Shown in pieces: positions 54,576 through 62,305 of a stretch of 64,000 nucleotides of DNA. Each line of letters opens with the position of its first letter. The first letter of the stretch is position 1. The notes under the pieces are model-generated. The model was not told the origin of the DNA. It ran no database searches and saw nothing but the letters and a program-made list of their open reading frames with translations. Position numbers and translations under genes: made by a program. The stretch lies in the NCBI GenBank assembly GCA_034667465.1, contig JAXDJV010000013.1, forward strand, positions 299,235-363,234, in the 5' to 3' direction. Origin of the DNA: JAOBAU01 sp034667465. Its GTDB lineage: Bacteria > Acidobacteriota > Thermoanaerobaculia > Gp7-AA8.

Positions 54576-56192
54576 ATGCGAGCCCCGTTCGCCATCGTCG
54601 CGTTCCTGCTGCTCGCAACGCCGGCGCTTCCGGCCACGATCCCGCTCCCTTCCGACGACGCGCGCTGGACGACGATCACGCTCGGCGACCTCACCATTTA
54701 CAGCGATGCGCGCGACGGTGTGACGCGCGAGCTCGCCGAGCGAATGATTCGGATGCGCGAAGCGGTCGCGCACGTCACCGGGCTGCCGCTGCGCGTCACG
54801 CTGCCGACGCGCGTCTTCATCTTTCGCAACGGCGCCGAGCTGGCGCCGTATCGCACCGCCGCCGGCCAGCCTTCGGGCGCAGATGGTCTGTTCATCGCCG
54901 CGCCGCTCGGCAACTACGTCGCCGTCTCGACGAAGAGCGCGGCCGACGTCGACCGCATCGTCTATCACGAGTTCGCTCACTCGATCATTCGCGGCCTCGG
55001 TCCCGATCTTCCTCCGTGGCTCGTCGAAGGACTGGCCGAGCTCTTCTCGACATTCAACGTCGTCCGCGACGTCGTGATCGTCGGCCTGCCGGTCTCGAAT
55101 CACGCGCAATGGCTGAACGGACGCACCCTCGTCAACGTGCGCGAGATCGTCGATCCGCCGCCCGGCTCCATCGATTTCAACGATGAGAAGCCGGGCGGCA
55201 TCTTCTACGGCGAGTCGTGGGCGCTCACACATTTCCTGCTGCTCGGCGATACCGATCGCCGTCCGCAGCTCGCCGAATATCTCCAGCTGCTCGCCGCGCA
55301 GAAATCGCCGGAGGAAGCGTTCACGAAAGCGTTCGGCTCATACGACGCAATCACGACCGAGCTGCGGCAATACATGGCGACGATGCGGCGGCATTCGCGG
55401 CGGATAGGGCTGCCCGAGCTGCACGGCACGCCGATGCCGGAGCCTTCGCCGCTTGCGCGCGACGAGCTGCTTTTCGCGCTCGGCGACTTTCTGACGAACG
55501 GGACGCGCGATGATGGTGCCGAGGATTTGCTGCGTGAGGCGCTGCGACTGAATCCGTCGCATACGGGTGCGATGGCGTCGCTCGGCACGCTGCTCGAACG
55601 GACCGACCGTCGCGCCGAGGCGGCGGAGCTGTTCGGCAAAGCGGTGAAGCTCGGCAGCCGCGATCCGCGCGTGCATGTGCTGTACGGTGAATCGCTCCTC
55701 GCGCGTTTCGGCGCGATGCAGCGTCGCGGTAGCGACATCCCGTTTCACGAAGTCGAGCAGGCACGCGCGCTGTTCGACGTCGCGCTGAAGCTCGACGAAA
55801 ACAATCCGCTGGCGTGGGCCGGCCGCGGCGCCACGTATCTCTTCACGCGCGAGAACGCGCAGCCCGGCATCGACGCGCTGGAGAAGAGTCTCGCGCTGGC
55901 GCCGGGACAGATCGACGTCGCCACGAACCTGGTCTTTCTTTACGCGCGCGCACGCCGTCGCGACGAAGCGAAGCGGCTCATCGATCGCGTCGTGGCGCCG
56001 GCCGGCGATCCGTCGATGCTCGCCGTCGCGCGCGACAACCTGCTCGCCGCCGACATCCTCGACGCCGGCGATCTGCTGAACGCGTCGAAGAAAGAGGAAG
56101 CGCTGAAGCTGCTCCGGCCGGCGATGAAAGTCGCGTCGACCGAACGGCTGCGCAAACAGATCTCGCGGATGATCGATCGGGCGCTGCGGTGA
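54576..56192 (+). CDS. Secreted gluzincin metallopeptidase-like protein with TPR repeats (first of a tandem pair)
   Basis: 538 residues, signal peptide MRAPFAIVAFLLLATPALPA. Zinc site HEFAH (His131, Glu132, His135) and the third ligand Glu151 in PPWLVEGLAELFSTF, as in DUF1570/peptidase-MA-like proteins. Then GGIFYGESWALTHFLLLGD. Residues from about 300 are TPR repeats: EDLLREALRLNPSHTGAMAS, LFGKAVKLGSRDPRVHVLYG, NPLAWAGRGATYLFTREN, IDALEKSLALAPGQIDVATN. Probably periplasmic. Substrate unknown. Its stop overlaps the next gene by GTGA. Confidence 0.85.
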   Translation: MRAPFAIVAFLLLATPALPATIPLPSDDARWTTITLGDLTIYSDARDGVTRELAERMIRMREAVAHVTGLPLRVTLPTRVFIFRNGAELAPYRTAAGQPSGADGLFIAAPLGNYVAVSTKSAADVDRIVYHEFAHSIIRGLGPDLPPWLVEGLAELFSTFNVVRDVVIVGLPVSNHAQWLNGRTLVNVREIVDPPPGSIDFNDEKPGGIFYGESWALTHFLLLGDTDRRPQLAEYLQLLAAQKSPEEAFTKAFGSYDAITTELRQYMATMRRHSRRIGLPELHGTPMPEPSPLARDELLFALGDFLTNGTRDDGAEDLLREALRLNPSHTGAMASLGTLLERTDRRAEAAELFGKAVKLGSRDPRVHVLYGESLLARFGAMQRRGSDIPFHEVEQARALFDVALKLDENNPLAWAGRGATYLFTRENAQPGIDALEKSLALAPGQIDVATNLVFLYARARRRDEAKRLIDRVVAPAGDPSMLAVARDNLLAADILDAGDLLNASKKEEALKLLRPAMKVASTERLRKQISRMIDRALR

Positions 56193-57808
56193 AAGCCGCG
56201 GCCGCGCTCGCAATCCTGCTCGCCATCCCGCTGCCGGGCGAGAAGGCGCACTGGACGCGGACCGATCTGCCCGGACTGACGATCTACAGCGAGGCGCGCG
56301 ACGTCGTGACGCGCCAGGTGGCGTCGCGACTGGAACGGATGCGCGAGGCGCTCGCGCGCGTGGCGAAGTTCACCGTCCGCTCGCCGCTGCCGACGACCGT
56401 CTACGTCTTCCGCAACGAGGATTCGTTCGCGCCGTATCGCGACGCGGTGCTCGGCGCGGCGCGCAATGCCGACGGCGTTTTTCACGGCGCGCACGACGGG
56501 AATTACGTGCTCGTGCAGGGCGACCGCGCGACGTCGGTGAATCGCATCATCTTTCACGAGCTGACGCACTACTTCGTTCGCAACACCGTCGCCGATCTGC
56601 CGCTCTGGTTCAACGAAGGGCTGGCCGATTTCTACTCGACGTTCGAGGCGTCGGGCGACACGGTGGCTGTCGGTCTGCCGCTCGAAGAACACCTGACTCT
56701 TCTGCACGCTCACGGTTTCGACATGCCGCTTCGCGATCTCCTCGACGCCGACGTGACGTCGCGTGAGTACAACGAGAAAACGCGCGCCGGTTTCTTCTAC
56801 GCGGAGTCATGGCTGTTCGTGCATTACGCGCTGCTCGGCAATCCTGCGCGTGGCGCGCAACTGCAAACGTATCTCGCGCTCGTCGCCGCAAAGAAGCCGG
56901 TCGATGAAGCGTTCACGACCGCGTTCGGGACGACGTACGAGCAGCTGACGAAGGAGCTGCGGAGCTACGCGAATCGTCCGCGTCTCCGGCACTCGCGCTT
57001 CACACTCGCCGACCTCGGCGCGAAGACGATCCCGCCGCCGGTCGCAGTCACGCGCGGCGAAGCGCTCTACGCGCTCGGCGACGTCGTGTCGCGAACGAAA
57101 CGCGCCGAGGATGCGACGCCGCTGCTCGAGGAATCGCTGCGACTCGAACCGCAGCGCGGCGAGACATACGCGGCACTCGCGCGAGTGAAAAGCGCCACCG
57201 GCGAAAAGCGTCTCGCGGAGCAACTCTTCGCGAAAGCGGTGAGCGTCGGCAGCCGCGACTACCGCACGTTCCAGGCGTATGGCGAAGAGCTGCTCGACCG
57301 CATCGATCGCATTCATCGCGCCGGCAACGATCCGCCGACCGCGCTGCTCGACGAAGCACGAAAGATGTTCGCGAAGAGCATCGAGCTGCAGCCCCAACTC
57401 CCGCGCGGCTTCGCCGGACTCGGTGCGACGTATCTCTTCACACGCGGCGACGTCGCGCCGGGAATCGCCGCCTACGAACAAAGCCTCGCCATCGCCCCCG
57501 CGCAACTCGACGTCGCCGCGAATCTCGTTTTTCTCTACGCGCGCAGCCGCCGCCGCGCCGACGCCCAGCGCATCTACGACACGATCATCGTGCAATCCGC
57601 CGACGCCGAAACGCTCGTGACGGCGAGAGACAACCTCTACGTCGCCGACATCTACGACGCATACGACCTGATGGCTCGCGGCAAACGCGCCGAAGCGCTG
57701 GTGATTCTCCGAAACGCGCTGCCGAAGGTGACGAGCGAGCGGATGAAGACGCAGATCACGGGGATGATTCTCGAAGCGGAGACGCCGACGGTGAAACTCC
57801 ATCCCTGA
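56189..57808 (+). CDS. Secreted gluzincin metallopeptidase-like protein with TPR repeats (second of the tandem pair)
   Basis: 539 residues from the GTG at 56189. Same layout as its upstream neighbour: LPGLTIYSEARDVVTRQVAS, zinc site HELTH (His123, Glu124, His127) with Glu143 in LPLWFNEGLADFYSTF, GFFYAESWLFVHYALLG, then TPR blocks (LLEESLRLEPQRGETYAALA, QLFAKAVSVGSRDYRTFQAY, IAAYEQSLAIAPAQLDVAAN). The signal peptide is short (MKAAAALAILLAIPLPG). The two are clear paralogs from tandem duplication and are translationally coupled, so they may act as a pair. Confidence 0.85.
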   Translation: MKAAAALAILLAIPLPGEKAHWTRTDLPGLTIYSEARDVVTRQVASRLERMREALARVAKFTVRSPLPTTVYVFRNEDSFAPYRDAVLGAARNADGVFHGAHDGNYVLVQGDRATSVNRIIFHELTHYFVRNTVADLPLWFNEGLADFYSTFEASGDTVAVGLPLEEHLTLLHAHGFDMPLRDLLDADVTSREYNEKTRAGFFYAESWLFVHYALLGNPARGAQLQTYLALVAAKKPVDEAFTTAFGTTYEQLTKELRSYANRPRLRHSRFTLADLGAKTIPPPVAVTRGEALYALGDVVSRTKRAEDATPLLEESLRLEPQRGETYAALARVKSATGEKRLAEQLFAKAVSVGSRDYRTFQAYGEELLDRIDRIHRAGNDPPTALLDEARKMFAKSIELQPQLPRGFAGLGATYLFTRGDVAPGIAAYEQSLAIAPAQLDVAANLVFLYARSRRRADAQRIYDTIIVQSADAETLVTARDNLYVADIYDAYDLMARGKRAEALVILRNALPKVTSERMKTQITGMILEAETPTVKLHP

Positions 57809-57811
57809 GAT

Positions 57812-57926
57812 CGGTGCTGAGTGCACAAAAGCAGTGCAGAGTGCAGAGTGCAGAGTGCTGAGTCGGGGAACGCACTACACGACGGTCGCGCTTGCACTCA
57901 GCACTCTGCACTCTGCACTCAGCACC
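57812..57926. repeat. Heptamer-arm hairpin element 4
   Basis: Left arm AGTGCAG x3 and AGTGCTG with flanking partial units (57812-57864). Loop (57865-57894) GGGGAACGCACTACACGACG then GTCGCGCTTG. Right arm CACTCAG/CACTCTG units (57895-57926). The loop differs from that of element 3 at only about three positions. Intergenic, between the TPR and K+ channel genes. Confidence 0.9.
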
Positions 57927-57962
57927 TGATTGGCAATCGCACTAAGCACCATAATGGCGGTT

Positions 57963-59528
57963 ATGCACCGCTCGCAGAAGCGTCTGATCGCGCTCCTCAT
58001 CGGGCTGGTGGTGTTTCTCATTCTCTCCGCGCTCATTTATCAGGCCGGGATGGCGCGGCTCGAACATTCGCCGCGCACGTTCTGGCAGGCATTCGAGTGG
58101 GCGACGGAAACGCTGAGCACGACCGGGTACGGCGCGGATTCGAAATGGTCGCATCCGGTGATGGTGCTGTTCGTCTCGCTGATTCAGATCGCCGGCGTCT
58201 TTCTCTTCTTCCTCATCATTCCCGTCTTCCTCGTCCCGTTCCTCGAAGAGCGATTCGAGGAGAAGCTGCCGCGCGCGGCGCCGGAGCACATCGGCAAACA
58301 CGTCGTCGTTTTCCGCTATGGGCCGGCGGTTGAAACGCTGCTGCAGCGGCTTGCACTCGAAGGCGTGGCGACGCTCGTCGTCGAGACCGATGAAGCCGCC
58401 GCGCGCGCGGTACTCGAAAAGCAGCAGGCGGTCGTCTTCACGCGCACCGACGAAGATGCGCTCAACGTCTGCAACCTCGACACGGCGCGCGCTCTCGTCG
58501 CGAACGGACGCGATGAAGAGAACGCCGGACTGATTCTCCGCGCGCGCCAGCAGGGCTTCACGCGCGAGATCTACGCATTCGTCGAAGAGCCGGCGCATCG
58601 CAAGCCGATGGAGCTCGCCGGCGCGACGGCCGCGTACACGCCGCGGCATATCGTCGCCGCGGCGCTGGCCGCGCACGCCAGCGAGGCGATCAGTCCGCGG
58701 CTGCCGGGAGCGGAAGCGATCGGCGGTCTCATCCGCCGCGAGTTGCGTGTACCGGCGTCGAGCGCGTTCGCCGGAAAAACGATTCGCGAAGCGGCGCTCT
58801 CGGCGTTCGGCGGCGCGACGATCGTCGGCCAGTGGAGCCGCAGCCGGCTGCTGCCGAAGTGCACGTCGTCGACGATCATCGAGCCGGGCGCGATCCTCGA
58901 AGTCGTCGGCGATCACGATGCCATCGGGCGAGCCACCACGCGCCTCGGCGCTACGCTGCTTCGCGCCGACGGACCGTATCTCATCGCCGGCTTCGGTGAA
59001 GTCGGCCGCAAGCTGCACGAGCTGCTGACCGACGCCGGCGAATCGGTCTGCGTCGTGGAAAAGAACGATGCGCGCGGAGTCGATTTCGTCGGCGACGTCC
59101 TCGATCTCTCCGTCCTCGAGCGCGCCGGACTGCAGACGTCGCGTGCGCTGATGCTGGCGCTCAACACCGACGACGCCACGCTCTTCGCATGCGTGATCGC
59201 GCGCGAAGCGGCGCCTGACGTGCCGGTCATCGCACGCGTCAATCACGCGCGCAACCTCGACAACATCCATCGCGCCGGCGCCGACTACGCGCTGTCGATC
59301 AGCGACATCTCCGGCGAGATGCTGTCGTCACGACTGCTCGGCCGCGGACGCGCTCGCGATGAGCGGCGCCGCGTGGTTCGGATGCATGAACACGAGTACG
59401 GCGGGATGACGATCGGCGAGCTCGCGCACGAATGCGTGATCGCCATCGATCGCGATGGCGAGATCGTCCGCCAGCTCGATCCCGAGCTGCGCATCGATCC
59501 GACCGACGTCCTTTACGTCTGCACATGA
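57963..59528 (+). CDS. Potassium channel with two RCK (TrkA-N/TrkA-C) regions
   Basis: 521 residues if begun at the ATG at 57963; 57930 and 57954 are alternatives. One pore unit: TM1 RLIALLIGLVVFLILSALIY, filter ETLSTTGYGAD, TM2 VMVLFVSLIQIAGVFLFFLI. Then RCK1 (KHVVVFRYGPAVETLLQRLA), a central TrkA-C-like part, RCK2 (GPYLIAGFGEVGRKLHELLT with GxGxxG) and a final TrkA-C (MTIGELAHECVIAIDRDGEI). The filter TTGYGA differs from the common TVGYGD. It is a ligand-gated K+ conductance of the inner membrane, possibly for osmotic adaptation. Overlaps the small ORF downstream by ATGA. Confidence 0.92.
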   Translation: MHRSQKRLIALLIGLVVFLILSALIYQAGMARLEHSPRTFWQAFEWATETLSTTGYGADSKWSHPVMVLFVSLIQIAGVFLFFLIIPVFLVPFLEERFEEKLPRAAPEHIGKHVVVFRYGPAVETLLQRLALEGVATLVVETDEAAARAVLEKQQAVVFTRTDEDALNVCNLDTARALVANGRDEENAGLILRARQQGFTREIYAFVEEPAHRKPMELAGATAAYTPRHIVAAALAAHASEAISPRLPGAEAIGGLIRRELRVPASSAFAGKTIREAALSAFGGATIVGQWSRSRLLPKCTSSTIIEPGAILEVVGDHDAIGRATTRLGATLLRADGPYLIAGFGEVGRKLHELLTDAGESVCVVEKNDARGVDFVGDVLDLSVLERAGLQTSRALMLALNTDDATLFACVIAREAAPDVPVIARVNHARNLDNIHRAGADYALSISDISGEMLSSRLLGRGRARDERRRVVRMHEHEYGGMTIGELAHECVIAIDRDGEIVRQLDPELRIDPTDVLYVCT

Positions 59529-59695
59529 AACCGGTGCTGACGACGTTCGCATCACTCGCTGTCATCGTCGCCCTGGCGATCGCGCTCGCTTGGCTCGCAC
59601 TCGTGCGAATGCCGGGACGGACGTTCCGCGGAACGCCGCTCGCGCGCGTGACCGACGGCATGAGCGCGGTCGTGCGCGATCTCTGCGCGCCGTGA
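59525..59695 (+). pseudogene. 56-residue membrane peptide, possible remnant of an M28 peptidase N-terminus
   Basis: ATG overlapping the K+ channel stop. The translation MKPVLTTFASLAVIVALAIA and LAWLALVRMPGRTFRGTPLA looks like the signal-anchor and first residues of M28-family Zn aminopeptidases, which often continue with PGRxFxGPLPPL. A TGA follows after 56 codons and no peptidase domain is found downstream. It may be a truncated remnant or a real small membrane protein. Uncertain. Confidence 0.4.
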
Positions 59696-59714
59696 CAGAA
59701 TCGCCGTCCTCGCA

Positions 59715-60758
59715 ATGTCGACGATCTTCTTTACCGGCTTCCCCGGTTTCCTCGGCTCCGAGCTGCTGCCGCGCCTGCTCGCGCGCGCACCGCACGATCA
59801 GGCGCTCTGCATCGTGCAGCCGAAGTTCGCGCCGCTCGCGGCGAAGCGCGTGAAGGAACTTGCAACGGGACGCATTCGACTGATCGAAGGCGACATCACG
59901 GCGCCGCTGGATGTTCCGACCGATGGCATTTCCGAGATCTATCACCTCGCGGCGATCTACGACCTCAGCGTGAAGCGCGACCTCGGGATGCGGATCAACG
60001 TCGACGGTACGCGCCACGTTCTCGATTTCGCCGAGCGTTGCAGCGGACTGCGGCGCGTCCATTACGTTAGTACCTGTTACGTCAGCGGCCGTTACGACGG
60101 AACGTTCACGGAAAACGATCTCGACGTCGGGCAGACCTTCAACAACCATTACGAAGAGACGAAGTACCTCGCCGAACGCGACGTTCGTGCGCGAATGGCG
60201 AGCGGTCTGCCGGCGACGATTTACCGTCCGTCGGTCGTGGTCGGCGACAGCGCGAGCGGCGCGACGCAGAAGTTCGACGGTCCCTACTTCGTGATGCAGT
60301 GGCTGATGCGTCAGCCGCGACTGGCCGTGCTGCCGGTGGTCGGGCGACCGTCGCGCTATCGCTTCAACGTCGTGCCGCGCAACTTCATCACCGACGCGAT
60401 CGAGTCACTCAGCGCGCGCGACGATTCGCGCGGACGCTGCTATCAACTCGCCGATCCCGAGCCGATGACGGTCGACGAAACGATCGACGCCGTCGCGCGC
60501 GCGACCGGCCGCACCGTGCTGCGTATTCCGCTGACCAAAGCGCTCGCAAAGGGAGCGCTCGATTACGTTCCGGGCGTCTATCGATTGATGCGCATCCCAT
60601 CCGCCGCGGTCGACTACTTCGTCCATCCGACGCTGTATGACACGACGAACACGCAGCGCGATCTGCACATCGACGTACCGCGCTTCCGCGACTACCTGCC
60701 GAACCTCGTCGCGTTCGTCAAAGCGCACCCGGAGATCGGGTCGGCAGCGATGGCTTGA
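59715..60758 (+). CDS. Extended short-chain dehydrogenase / NAD-dependent epimerase-like protein
   Basis: 347 residues. Rossmann motif FTGFPGFLGSELLPRLLA, then IYHLAAIYDLSVKRDLGMRI, VHYVSTCYVSGRYDGTFTEN (Ser), YEETKYLAERDVRA (YxxxK) and IYRPSVVVGDSASGATQKFD. This resembles the thioester-reductase/fatty acyl-CoA reductase-like SDRs (NAD-binding-4). Substrate unknown, possibly a lipid or terpenoid. It stands alone, followed by a heptamer hairpin and the convergent MHS transporter. Confidence 0.88.
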   Translation: MSTIFFTGFPGFLGSELLPRLLARAPHDQALCIVQPKFAPLAAKRVKELATGRIRLIEGDITAPLDVPTDGISEIYHLAAIYDLSVKRDLGMRINVDGTRHVLDFAERCSGLRRVHYVSTCYVSGRYDGTFTENDLDVGQTFNNHYEETKYLAERDVRARMASGLPATIYRPSVVVGDSASGATQKFDGPYFVMQWLMRQPRLAVLPVVGRPSRYRFNVVPRNFITDAIESLSARDDSRGRCYQLADPEPMTVDETIDAVARATGRTVLRIPLTKALAKGALDYVPGVYRLMRIPSAAVDYFVHPTLYDTTNTQRDLHIDVPRFRDYLPNLVAFVKAHPEIGSAAMA

Positions 60759-60761
60759 ACC

Positions 60762-60872
60762 AGTCCTTAGTCCTGAGTCCTGAGTCCTGAGTGCTTGACC
60801 CACGGCACCACGCGCCCTGCTCATGGCGAAGTGCGTCGAGCACTCAGGACTAAGGACTCAGGACTCAGGACT
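60762..60872. repeat. Heptamer-arm hairpin element 5
   Basis: Left arm GTCCTTA, GTCCTGA, GTCCTGA, GTCCTGA, GTGCTTG (60763-60797). Right arm CACTCAG, GACTAAG, GACTCAG, GACTCAG, GACT (60841-60872). Loop about 43 nt, unrelated to those of elements 3 and 4. It fills the gap between the SDR and MFS genes and ends 2 bp before the MFS stop. Confidence 0.9.
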
Positions 60873-60874
60873 AT

Positions 60875-62194
60875 TCAGCGTTCTGAGACTTCGTCCCAAA
60901 TCCGCGTCTGGTTCGTCTCCTTCAGAAAGATCGAGCCGATCACGAACGTCGAGAACGCGACGATGATCGGGTACCAGAGTCCGGCGTAAATGTGGCCGGT
61001 TCGCGCGACGACGGCCGTTGCGATGAGCGGCGTGAAACCGCCGAACCAGCCGTTGCCTATGTGATACGGCAGCGACAGCGACGTGTAGCGAATCTTTGCC
61101 GGGAACGCTTCGACGAGGAATGCGGCGATCGGACCGTAGACCATCGTCACGAACAGCACCTGAATGAAGACGAGCAGCGTGAGCATCACGGCGTTGACCG
61201 GATGCGCGTATTCGTACATCGCGCGATAGATCGGGTAGTAGCAGAGCGCCGCGAGGAGGTTGCCGGCCATCATGATTTTCTTGCGGCCGATGCGATCGGA
61301 AAGCGCGCCGAAGACGATGAAGAACGGCGTCGCCAGCGCGAGCGCGACCGCCACGATGATGTTCGCTTTCACGAACTCGACGTTCAGCACCTTCTGCAAA
61401 AAGAAGAGCGCGTAGAACTGGCCGGTGTACCAGACCACAGCCTGTCCGGCGGCGGCGCCGAAGAGCACGAGCAGGATGATTTTCCAGTTGCGCGCGTTGC
61501 CCAGCGAATCGCGCAGCGGCGTCGCCGACGTCTTCCCTTCACTCTTCAGCTGACTGAAGAGCGGCGACTCGCGCAGCCGCAGCCGGATGTAGAGCGACAT
61601 CGCCACGAGCACGATCGACAGCAGGAACGGCACGCGCCAGCCCCACGATGAGAAGTCCACTTCCGACATCGACGTCCGCACCGCGAGGACGACGCCGAGC
61701 GAGACGAAGAGACCGAGCGTCGCCGTCGTCTGAATGAAACTCGTGTAGTAGCCACGCCGCTTGTCGGGGACGTGTTCCGCGACGTAGACCGCAGCGCCGC
61801 CGTATTCGCCGCCGAGCGCGAGTCCCTGCAGCAGACGGAGCAGCACGAGAATCATCGGCGCGAAGATGCCGATCTGCGAATACGTCGGCAGCAGTCCGAT
61901 CGCGAACGTCGAGCCGCCCATGATCAGCAGCGTGACGAGGAACGCGTACTTGCGGCCGACGAGATCGCCGATGCGGCCGAAGACGATCGCGCCGAACGGC
62001 CGCACCGCGAAGCCGGTCGCGAACGTGGCCAGCGTCAGCAGAAACGCGGCGGTCGGATTCGTCTTCGGAAAGAAGAGCGTCGAGATCACTGTCGCCAGCG
62101 AGCCGAAGATGTAGAAGTCGTACCACTCGATCATCGTCCCCGCCGCCGAGGCGAAGATCACATTGCGGATCGGATAAGGCTTCTCGTCAGTCAT
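60875..62194 (-). CDS. MFS transporter of the metabolite:H+ symporter (MHS) family
   Basis: 439 residues, 12 predicted membrane helices. MHS signature: AGTMIEWYDFYIFGSLATVI, ATFATGFAVRPFGAIVFGRI and GDLVGRKYAFLVT, LLRLLQGLALGGEYGGAAVY. Related to ProP, KgtP and ShiA. It imports a small organic acid, betaine or proline with H+; the substrate cannot be set by eye. AGAGAGGG precedes the ATG. A palindromic repeat lies just upstream. Confidence 0.95.
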   Translation of the reverse strand: MTDEKPYPIRNVIFASAAGTMIEWYDFYIFGSLATVISTLFFPKTNPTAAFLLTLATFATGFAVRPFGAIVFGRIGDLVGRKYAFLVTLLIMGGSTFAIGLLPTYSQIGIFAPMILVLLRLLQGLALGGEYGGAAVYVAEHVPDKRRGYYTSFIQTTATLGLFVSLGVVLAVRTSMSEVDFSSWGWRVPFLLSIVLVAMSLYIRLRLRESPLFSQLKSEGKTSATPLRDSLGNARNWKIILLVLFGAAAGQAVVWYTGQFYALFFLQKVLNVEFVKANIIVAVALALATPFFIVFGALSDRIGRKKIMMAGNLLAALCYYPIYRAMYEYAHPVNAVMLTLLVFIQVLFVTMVYGPIAAFLVEAFPAKIRYTSLSLPYHIGNGWFGGFTPLIATAVVARTGHIYAGLWYPIIVAFSTFVIGSIFLKETNQTRIWDEVSER

Positions 62195-62208
62195 CGGTCC
62201 CTCTCTAT

Positions 62209-62297
62209 GTCATCCCGAGCGTAGCGAGGGATCCGGGGGGCGGTGCGAGCAGCATCCAGTCCCTGCCCCCCGGATCCCTCGCTACGCTCGGGATGAC
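62209..62297. repeat. Palindromic intergenic repeat, copy 7
   Basis: Nearly perfect palindrome: GTCATCCCGAGCGTAGCGAG with GGATCCGGGGGGC against GCCCCCCGGATCC and CTCGCTACGCTCGGGATGAC, loop about 20 nt. Between the L,D-transpeptidase stop and the MFS start. Confidence 0.9.
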
Positions 62298-62305
62298 GGT
62301 TTCTT

